DNA from: JBBDIO01 sp040880365
GTDB taxonomy: Bacteria; Chloroflexota; Anaerolineae; Caldilineales; Caldilineaceae
Length of the DNA stretch: 11,057 nucleotides
Assembly: GCA_040880365.1 (NCBI GenBank)
Contig: JBBDIO010000286.1
Coordinates: 1-11,057, forward strand
Reading direction: 5' to 3'
How positions within the stretch are numbered: the stretch's first letter is position 1; each line of letters opens with the position of its first letter. Below, piece by piece: positions 1 through 5,131 of the stretch. Made by a program: the position numbers and the translations under genes. The notes below the pieces were generated by a model. It made no database searches. It saw only the letters and a program-made list of their open reading frames with translations, and was not told the origin of the DNA.

Positions 1-132
1 CGGCTGGAGGGCGACGTATTCCAGTGGTCTGGAGGTTCGCCTGGTCAAGGGACGGTGAGCCAGGCGCAGGGCACGGCCTATCCGCATATGAGCGAGGTGG
101 GGGAGGGGCCGGACCATCTGTTTTATCCATGA
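1..132 (+). CDS. C-terminal fragment of an unrecognised protein (5' end outside the window)
   Basis: Frame 1 is open from the first base to a TGA at 130-132, giving the last 43 residues of a protein that ends ...GPDHLFYP. The fragment is rich in Gly, Gln and Pro and has no motif I can assign to a family. Only 35 nt separate its stop from the next start, on the same strand and without a visible terminator, so it is probably the preceding member of the oxidoreductase operon. Sugar-catabolic operons of this kind often carry isomerase/epimerase, dioxygenase or hydrolase genes here, but nothing in these 43 residues chooses among them. Confidence 0.55.
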   Translation, partial: RLEGDVFQWSGGSPGQGTVSQAQGTAYPHMSEVGEGPDHLFYP

Positions 133-167
133 AAAACCATAATCTATGTCAGGGAGGGGAATAACCG

Positions 168-1205
168 ATGGCGGAAACGTTGCGGGTCGGTGTGTTGGGC
201 TTGACCCATGACCATGTGTGGCAGAATTTGCGCGAGTTGCGCGAGGTCGCCGATGTGGAGATCGTTGCGGCTGCCGATCCAAATGATGAGCTGCTCTATC
301 AGTTTCAGCAGGAGACCGGCTGCGAACAGATCTTTACCAGCTATGAGCCTTTGTTGGGCGAGGTGGAAGTGGATGCCGCCTATGTTTTCAGCGACAACGC
401 CACGGGCGCAGATTTGGCCGCCGCGGCCGCGAGTATCGGCCTGCATGTGTTGGTAGAAAAGCCGATGGGCGCCGATTTGGACGGAGCCAACCGTCTGGTT
501 GCCGCCGCGGCCGAAAGCGAAGTGACGCTGCTGGTCAATTGGCCGTTTGCATGGCTGCCCCAGTTGCAACATGGAATTGCATTGGCCCAGGCCGGGGAAA
601 TCGGCACGATTTTGGGCACTCGCTATCGGTCGGCCCACGAAGGCCCCAAAGAGTTGGGCTGTTCGCCCTACTTTTACAATTGGCTGCACAATAACGAGTT
701 GAACGGCGCCGGCGCATATATGGATTATTGCGGCTATGGTGTGGCGTTGGCGCGCACGTTGCTGGGCGTGCCCACACGCGTTTCGGCCATGATTGGGCAT
801 CTGCACAAGGACTATGTGATGGTGGATGACAATGCGGTTCTGACCATGCAATGGCCGCGCGCGATGGCCGTCGCCGAAGCGTCGTGGACGCAGATTGGCA
901 AACTGACAGCCTATATGGGCGTCATTTATGGCTCGGAGGGCACATTGCTCATCGAACCGGGGACAGCGGGGCGGTTGTTGCTGGCGACACGTGAACAGGC
1001 AGAGGGGGTGGCGGTGGATGTGCCTGCGTTGCCGCCGGAACAGCAGAGCGCATCGGCCTATTTTGCCCACTGCATCCGCAATGGCGTCGCGGTGGAAGGC
1101 TTGTGTAGCCCGCGTGTGGGGCGCGATGCCCAGGAAATTCTGGAAGCCGGTTTGCTATCCAGTATGCGCGGAGAAGTCGTATCGTTGCCGCTATCTGTCT
1201 ATTAA
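168..1205 (+). CDS. Gfo/Idh/MocA family oxidoreductase, GFOR-like Tyr variant (345 aa)
   Basis: Predicted cytoplasmic NAD(P)-dependent sugar or cyclitol dehydrogenase/reductase. The start is set by a purine-rich Shine-Dalgarno (151-160) 7 nt before ATG 168. The Rossmann fold begins with GVLGLTHDH (residues 8-16). The family EKP signature is at 97-99, making Lys98 the expected catalytic lysine. The C-terminal substrate domain carries GAGAYMDYCGYG (180-191). In this segment most relatives read D-x-G-x-H; here Asp186 is kept but Tyr190 replaces the His. A Tyr at this place is also known in glucose-fructose oxidoreductase. The usual cofactor-contact stretch after EKP is LLVNWPF (121-127). Length is normal for the family. 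It is first of three consecutive family members, and the spacer from the gene before it is 35 nt. Family assignment is firm; substrate and direction of reaction are unknown. Confidence 0.92.
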   Translation: MAETLRVGVLGLTHDHVWQNLRELREVADVEIVAAADPNDELLYQFQQETGCEQIFTSYEPLLGEVEVDAAYVFSDNATGADLAAAAASIGLHVLVEKPMGADLDGANRLVAAAAESEVTLLVNWPFAWLPQLQHGIALAQAGEIGTILGTRYRSAHEGPKELGCSPYFYNWLHNNELNGAGAYMDYCGYGVALARTLLGVPTRVSAMIGHLHKDYVMVDDNAVLTMQWPRAMAVAEASWTQIGKLTAYMGVIYGSEGTLLIEPGTAGRLLLATREQAEGVAVDVPALPPEQQSASAYFAHCIRNGVAVEGLCSPRVGRDAQEILEAGLLSSMRGEVVSLPLSVY

Positions 1206-1234
1206 ATCCGTGTATCAATAAATCCGTGGATCAA
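1203..1234 (+). repeat. Two tandem copies of a 16-nt unit starting on the stop codon
   Basis: Units 1203-1218 and 1219-1234 (TAAATCCGTG[T/G]ATCAA) are adjacent and differ at one base. The first begins with the TAA stop of the preceding oxidoreductase gene. This looks like a recent slippage duplication in the intergenic spacer. No hairpin or T-run makes it a terminator, and I see no further copies in the window. Confidence 0.8.
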
Positions 1235-1317
1235 ATGGGAACCTGTTTGTTGTGGGAATGACAGTCGGCAACCAGCAGGGCCAACAGGAGTAGGCCAGGT
1301 CGGGAAAGGAGCAGGGT

Positions 1318-2565
1318 ATGATACGGATTGGGATTGTGGGCTGTGGGCGGATTTTGAACGCTCATTTACAGGGCTATGCCAAACTGCGCGCGGCGGGCGT
1401 AGACAATTTTCGGATTACTGCATTGGTTGCGCGCCAGGAAGACGACGCGCACATGTTCCGGCAGCGCGGCCAGGGGCCTACCCCGCGTCCGCCTGTGCTC
1501 GCGCCCGAATCGGGCGATCCGCTGGCTGCGCCCCATACCTATGTGAGCGACTTTCAGGCTGACACGGACGTGCGCGTCTACACCGACTATCGCCAGATGC
1601 TGGCGGATGGGGTAGTCGATGCCGTGAATGATTTTACGACGCTCGCGCTGCATTATGAGATTGCCCAGGCCGCTTTTGCCCACGGGATGCACGTGTTGAC
1701 TCAAAAGCCCTTGGCAATCAGTGTGAAGGCTGCGCAGCGCATGGTGGAGACGGCGCGCGAAAAGCGGTTGACATTGGGCACATTTGAAAATGTGCGCCAG
1801 GCTATGGGGCCGCGCGCGGCGGCGTGGGCTGTGGGCAAGGGTCTCATTGGCGCGCCGCAAATGGCGGTCGCCGGCTCGCTGGGTGGGCTGTGGTCGCCCG
1901 ATCGGGTGGTGGCGGATACGCCGTGGCGACACGACAAGCTGTTGGCGGGCGGCGGCGGCTCGATTGATATCGGCGTGCATCAGTTTCATATGCTGCGCTA
2001 TGTGTTTGGCGAGGTTGCCTGGGTGCAGGCCGTTGCCAAAACGTTTGAGTCGGTGCGGCGGCAGCGCGATGATGCGGGCAATGTGGTGCAAGAAATCCGG
2101 GTCAATGTGGACGATACCTATTTGGCGACGGCGGGCTTTGAAAATGACGCGGTGGGCCAATTGCTTTGGTCTTGGGCGGGCCACGGCGGTGAACTGAGCC
2201 TGCCCAATGCGCCGGCCTTTTTTGGCAGCGAAGGCGCGATTCTGGGCGGCGAGCTGGTGAGTGAGCGGGGCGTGCGTGCGCCCCTTGTAGACTATTTCCA
2301 GGAACATATGTCGGCAGAGGAACGCGAACGCTTCTTTCCGTTGGAATTGACAGATCCCTTTGCCATTCAGCAACTGGATTGGTTGCGCGCAATTGTTGCC
2401 AAGCGCGACCCCGAAACCAGCGGCGAAGAAGGTCTGCGCGATCTGGCGTGTGCGTTTGCCATGCTCGAATCTTCGGAATTGGGCCGGCGCGTGACGCTGG
2501 ATGAAATGTTGCGCGGCGATGCGACGCCGTATCAGGATGAAATCAACGCACACTATGAACTCTGA
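1318..2565 (+). CDS. Gfo/Idh/MocA family oxidoreductase, QKP variant with N-domain insertion (415 aa)
   Basis: Predicted cytoplasmic NAD(P)-dependent oxidoreductase. AAAGGAG (1305-1311) lies 6 nt before ATG 1318. Residues 1-40 form the nucleotide-binding start (IGIVGCGRI, 4-12). Between the second and third Rossmann strands there are about 35 extra residues (roughly 45-80, Pro/Gly/Arg-rich), which explains much of the extra length over the usual 330-360. The EKP signature reads QKP (129-131), keeping Lys130. The C-domain motif GGGSIDIGVH (212-221) keeps both Asp217 and His221, so this copy has the classical D-x-G-x-H arrangement. The C-terminal third is also longer than in the flanking paralogues. 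The gene lies 112 nt after the first oxidoreductase and 36 nt before the third, consistent with one transcript. The substrate cannot be deduced. It is a divergent paralogue, not a recent duplicate. Confidence 0.92.
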   Translation: MIRIGIVGCGRILNAHLQGYAKLRAAGVDNFRITALVARQEDDAHMFRQRGQGPTPRPPVLAPESGDPLAAPHTYVSDFQADTDVRVYTDYRQMLADGVVDAVNDFTTLALHYEIAQAAFAHGMHVLTQKPLAISVKAAQRMVETAREKRLTLGTFENVRQAMGPRAAAWAVGKGLIGAPQMAVAGSLGGLWSPDRVVADTPWRHDKLLAGGGGSIDIGVHQFHMLRYVFGEVAWVQAVAKTFESVRRQRDDAGNVVQEIRVNVDDTYLATAGFENDAVGQLLWSWAGHGGELSLPNAPAFFGSEGAILGGELVSERGVRAPLVDYFQEHMSAEERERFFPLELTDPFAIQQLDWLRAIVAKRDPETSGEEGLRDLACAFAMLESSELGRRVTLDEMLRGDATPYQDEINAHYEL

Positions 2566-2601
2566 ACTTATTCTATACACTATCTATGAAGGATTAGGCT
2601 T

Positions 2602-3675
2602 GTGGATACGACTTTAAAAGTAGGTGTCATCGGGGTCGGCGGGATTGCCAAGACCCATATGCCGGGGTGGGAGGCTTCGCTCCACGCCGAGGTGGTGGCA
2701 GGCAGCGATATTTCTAACGAGGTGCTGGAGACGTGGGGCCGTAGTCACAACGTGACGCGCCTTTCCAGCAATCCCGATGCGCTTTTTTCGGACCCCGATA
2801 TCGATATTATTGATGTGTGTACGCCCAACATGTATCACACCGAGTTGGTGGTGGCGGCATTGAACGCGGGCAAACATGTAATCTGCGAGAAGCCGCTGGC
2901 GCCCACGCCCGCCGGAATCCGCCAGATGATCGAGGCGCGGGATCGGTCGGGCAAGCTGCTGATGACCGCGCAGCATTTTCGGTTCAAGGGCGATTCCCAG
3001 GCCATGAAGGCCGAGTTGGATACGGGTGTAATGGGCGACATTTACCATGCTCGCAGTTGGCAGTTGCGGCGCGGTCTGTTGCCGGCGCGCCCCGGTTTTA
3101 TCTATAAACGCAATAGCGGCGGCGGCCCATGTATTGATATCGGCGTGCACATTCTGGATCTGACGCTCTGGTTCATGGGCAATCCCACGCCGGTGGCGGT
3201 GAGTGGTGTCGCCAAAGCGCCGCTGGCAAAGCAACCGGGTGCATTTTCGGCGTGGGGACGCGTGCCTGTGCCGGGTGATATGGATGTGGAGGACTTTGCC
3301 GCGGCTATGGTGCGCTTCGATACGGGTGCGACGCTGATGCTAGAGGTGAGCTGGCTTTTGCACCACGACACGCCGGGCGAGGATATGCAGATGTGGCTCT
3401 ATGGCACAGGCGCAGGCTGTCATTGGCCCGACTGCAAATTTATGGAATCTAACAACGAAACCCGGCAACTGACCAATCGCAGCCTGCTGCTTACCCAGGA
3501 CAGCATGGAACCCCATGCCCTGGAATGTGTGGAGTTTGCCCGCTGCGTGGCCGAGGGACTGCCCTCGCCGGTGCCTGCCGAGCAATCGCTGCAAGTGATG
3601 ACCATTCTGGATGGCATCTACCGCAGCCAGGCCGAAGGCCGCGAAGTAGAGCTAGCCCAGGCCGTGGCAGCCTAG
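2602..3675 (+). CDS. Gfo/Idh/MocA family oxidoreductase, canonical motifs (357 aa)
   Basis: Predicted cytoplasmic NAD(P)-dependent dehydrogenase. The start is GTG 2602, supported by AAGGA (2589-2593) 8 nt upstream and by the protein beginning just before the Rossmann glycines (VGVIGVGGIAKTHM, 7-20). The other hallmarks are complete: CEKPLAPT (95-102) with Lys97, QHFRF (124-128), and GGGPCIDIGVHILDL (173-187) with Asp179 and His183. Of the three paralogues it is closest to the textbook family pattern. The 36-nt AT-rich spacer after the previous gene and the lack of a terminator put it in the same operon. In known 3-keto-glycoside pathways, pairs or trios of such enzymes oxidise and re-reduce a sugar around a cleavage step; that role here is inference. 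The frame stays open for 45 codons beyond its TAG stop. Confidence 0.93.
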   Translation: MDTTLKVGVIGVGGIAKTHMPGWEASLHAEVVAGSDISNEVLETWGRSHNVTRLSSNPDALFSDPDIDIIDVCTPNMYHTELVVAALNAGKHVICEKPLAPTPAGIRQMIEARDRSGKLLMTAQHFRFKGDSQAMKAELDTGVMGDIYHARSWQLRRGLLPARPGFIYKRNSGGGPCIDIGVHILDLTLWFMGNPTPVAVSGVAKAPLAKQPGAFSAWGRVPVPGDMDVEDFAAAMVRFDTGATLMLEVSWLLHHDTPGEDMQMWLYGTGAGCHWPDCKFMESNNETRQLTNRSLLLTQDSMEPHALECVEFARCVAEGLPSPVPAEQSLQVMTILDGIYRSQAEGREVELAQAVAA

Positions 3676-3714
3676 TCGCGTCCCTATGCGCTGACTGACT
3701 GTCTGCCCAGTTTT

Positions 3715-3813
3715 ATGCAAGGAACGCTTGAAGCTGGTAGAGTTGAGGATCTGGGAATACCAGTGGCGGAGCGAGGAATTGAATTCCATGCAGTTTGGGA
3801 GAATCCAGAATGA
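3715..3813 (+). CDS. Possible 32-aa ORF overlapping the arr start (ATGA)
   Basis: ATG 3715 opens 32 codons ending at TGA 3811-3813, which overlaps the arr start (ATG 3810-3812) in an ATGA arrangement typical of translational coupling. The predicted peptide is acidic (...GIPVAERGIEFHAVWENPE) and resembles ordinary protein rather than random translation, but I recognise no family. No Shine-Dalgarno precedes ATG 3715. The frame is also open upstream to the TAG of the third oxidoreductase gene. It could be a short coupling leader, the tail of a lost gene, or chance. Confidence 0.25.
   Translation: MQGTLEAGRVEDLGIPVAERGIEFHAVWENPE
3797..3801 (+). promoter_or_regulatory. Ribosome binding site deciding the arr start
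   Basis: GGGAG lies 8 nt before ATG 3810. The frame is also open from TTG 3795, but that codon sits on top of this Shine-Dalgarno and has none of its own, so ATG 3810 is preferred. Confidence 0.6.
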
Positions 3814-4544
3814 ACCAAGGCATTCGCGGTAGCACTAATGACCTCAGTGATAGGCAATTCTATCATGGCACACGGGCCGAATTGAGGCCGGGAGACCTGG
3901 TTGCTCCCGACAATCTTGCAGAAGTCGATGCGCGGGACGGTATGACACCCTATGTTTTCCTGGCTTCCAATCTGGACGAAGCCATATGGGAGGCAGAAAT
4001 CGGGGACGGTGAAGGCCCTGGCAGAGTCTATGTCGTAGAGCCGACGGGCGAACTGCAAGATGCTTCCGAACTGACAAGCCGGAAATCTCCAGGCCACCCA
4101 TTGATGTCATACTATTCCGGCGCGCCGTTGCGGGTGACGGGCGAGGTCACAGAATGGCCGCTTTATCATGGCACGCGGGCTGACCTGAAACCCGGCGATC
4201 TGATCGAGCCGGGCTATAGCTCGAACTACGGTAAGCGGACGGCGGCAGCCTTCGTTTATCTGACCCGTACTTTGGATGCAGCCACATGGGGCGCGGAGCT
4301 GGCCGCCGGCGCAGGTCCCGGTAGAATCTACCGCGTGGAGCCGACGGGACCGATTGAAGATGACCCCAATCTGACCAATAAGCGGTTTCGGGGCAATCCT
4401 ACAAAAGCATTCCGATCTCGGGCGCCGCTACGGGTCACAGGGGAAGTCAAAGATTGGCAGGGTCATGCCCCTGAAGTGCTCAAGGCCATGAAGGATGGCC
4501 TTAAGCAACTTGAGCAACTGGGTGTTGAGGCCATTGAGGATTGA
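3810..4544 (+). CDS. arr: Tandem two-domain Arr-type (rifampin) ADP-ribosyltransferase, first domain apparently inactive
   Basis: Arr enzymes transfer ADP-ribose from NAD+ to rifamycins and are normally single domains of about 140 aa. This 244-aa protein contains two. Domain 2 (about 117-244) matches Arr along its length: YHGTRADLKPGDL (119-131), FVYLTRTLDAATWGAELAAG (148-167), GRIYRVEPTGPIEDDPNLT (171-189), GNP (195-197), and an Arr-like C-terminal helix (218-243). The H-Y-D catalytic residues described for Mycobacterium smegmatis Arr (His19, Tyr49, Asp84) correspond to His120, Tyr150 and Asp185. Domain 1 (about 17-116) aligns with it with a single one-residue gap, but has His19, Phe50 and Ala85 at those places, and it lacks the C-terminal helix. 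It is probably a degenerate duplicate acting as structural or regulatory partner. No signal peptide is seen, so it should be cytoplasmic. Family call is strong; rifamycin as the real substrate is likely but untested. Confidence 0.88.
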   Translation: MNQGIRGSTNDLSDRQFYHGTRAELRPGDLVAPDNLAEVDARDGMTPYVFLASNLDEAIWEAEIGDGEGPGRVYVVEPTGELQDASELTSRKSPGHPLMSYYSGAPLRVTGEVTEWPLYHGTRADLKPGDLIEPGYSSNYGKRTAAAFVYLTRTLDAATWGAELAAGAGPGRIYRVEPTGPIEDDPNLTNKRFRGNPTKAFRSRAPLRVTGEVKDWQGHAPEVLKAMKDGLKQLEQLGVEAIED

Positions 4545-4706
4545 CCGAAGAACCAGATCGGCGAATCGCGCATTGAATTTTAATTCCTGTGGTTCGTCTC
4601 GACAATCTGGTTGAAGACGTTCTAGTTGCAAAATATTGAGGTGCATACTTCACCAGTTGAGTTCGGTAGGCCGGAATCGTTTCGGCTATTTCTATTTAAC
4701 CTTACC

Positions 4707-4765
4707 AAACCGCCGCGCATGGCTTGCGGTGGAAATCAGCACAGGCCATGCGCGGCGGTTTTCTT
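4707..4765 (+). terminator. Strong intrinsic terminator hairpin downstream of arr
   Basis: Arms 4707-4723 and 4745-4761 (AAACCGCCGCGCATGGC and its exact reverse complement) form a 17-bp perfect stem, extendable by a G-U and two more pairs, around a 15-nt loop. It is followed by TTTTCTTCT. The left arm begins with AAA, so the - strand transcript also ends in a short U run and the element may work both ways. It sits 162 nt after the arr stop. Confidence 0.75.
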
Positions 4766-4808
4766 CTGCCAGCACGCCGCAACCGTGTAGTCGCCCTGGA
4801 TCTAGAGC

Positions 4809-4913
4809 CGTTTCGTAGCGCAATTCGCGAAATCGAACAGAGTATCGGCCGCGCCCACCTGCGTGGGCCATATAGTGTGCTGGGCGCGATGGGATAATTC
4901 GCATAGCGAAACG
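4809..4913. repeat. Imperfect nested foldback, possible structured RNA or decayed small mobile element
   Basis: The outer arms 4809-4825 (CGTTTCGTAGCGCAATT) and 4896-4913 (AATTCGCATAGCGAAACG) pair over 7 perfect outer bp and 4 perfect inner bp with bulges between. Nested inside, 4850-4857 (CGCGCCCA) pairs perfectly with 4881-4888 (TGGGCGCG). A competing local hairpin, 4853-4858 (GCCCAC) with 4863-4868 (GTGGGC), excludes the nested stem. No clear target-site duplication flanks it, and I do not recognise a known RNA family. Strand is undetermined. Confidence 0.4.
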
Positions 4914-5028
4914 TGTTCAGCAGATCGAGCGCGAACGCATCCGCTGCTGGGTTGCAGGCGTGATATCATTGCGTGCCGGTAAATTTGGATGCAGATGAGT
5001 GAGGCGGGCGCGCCGCGCTGGAGAGTGT

Positions 5029-5046
5029 GTGCCGTTTTTCCGGCAC
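5029..5046. other. Short hairpin GTGCCG/CGGCAC upstream of the TPR gene
   Basis: A 6-bp perfect stem (5029-5034 with 5041-5046) encloses the loop TTTTTC and is followed by GTTTTC. It could be a weak terminator of upstream transcription on the + strand. The U run is short and the stem small, so the call is tentative. Confidence 0.3.
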
Positions 5047-5047
5047 G

Positions 5048-5076
5048 TTTTCGGGATGGGGTGGCTGTGCTAAAAT
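5048..5076 (+). promoter_or_regulatory. Candidate extended -10 promoter for the TPR gene
   Basis: TGCTAAAAT at 5068-5076 matches the extended -10 pattern TGnTAnaaT. The hexamer 17 nt upstream (TTTTCG, 5048-5053) is a poor -35, which extended -10 promoters tolerate. Transcription would begin near 5083, leaving a leader of roughly 50 nt before the preferred start. Confidence 0.4.
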
Positions 5077-5131
5077 CAAACCGCCGCCGAACACTCGGAG
5101 AATTTTGGACCATGCGCCAGGGAATCCCCAT

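Larger units (their letters stand above)
4545..5131. other. Intergenic region of about 590 nt with structured elements, no convincing protein gene
   Basis: Short open frames exist on both strands, but none has a good ribosome binding site with a recognisable product. GC falls to about 45% in 4561-4680 by hand count, below the flanking genes. In order the stretch holds: an 8-bp inverted repeat (4551-4558 with 4605-4612) around a GAATT-TT-AATTC palindrome; the terminator at 4707-4765; the foldback at 4809-4913; a 6-bp hairpin (4918-4923 with 4944-4949); a hairpin at 5029-5046; and a candidate promoter at 5048-5076. No tRNA cloverleaf or SRP-like motif was found. Confidence 0.6.

Noticed and set aside
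1366..2580. Roughly 400-codon open frame on the - strand opposite the second oxidoreductase
   Set aside because: Arg/His/Gln-rich composition and no motif; the + strand gene has full Gfo/Idh/MocA signatures and a ribosome binding site.
3660..3715. Terminator after the third oxidoreductase gene
   Set aside because: Only a 5-bp GGCAG/CTGCC pairing with a loop over 30 nt precedes TTTT; too weak to call.
4636..4904. Short open frames of 60-70 codons on both strands around the terminator
   Set aside because: They run through the terminator hairpin, have no ribosome binding site and unlike-protein composition.
4545..5026. Search for a tRNA, SRP RNA or 6S RNA in the intergenic region
   Set aside because: No GTTCGA-type T-loop with matching stems, no GGAA-loop SRP signature, and the foldback lacks the long stem and bubble layout of 6S RNA.
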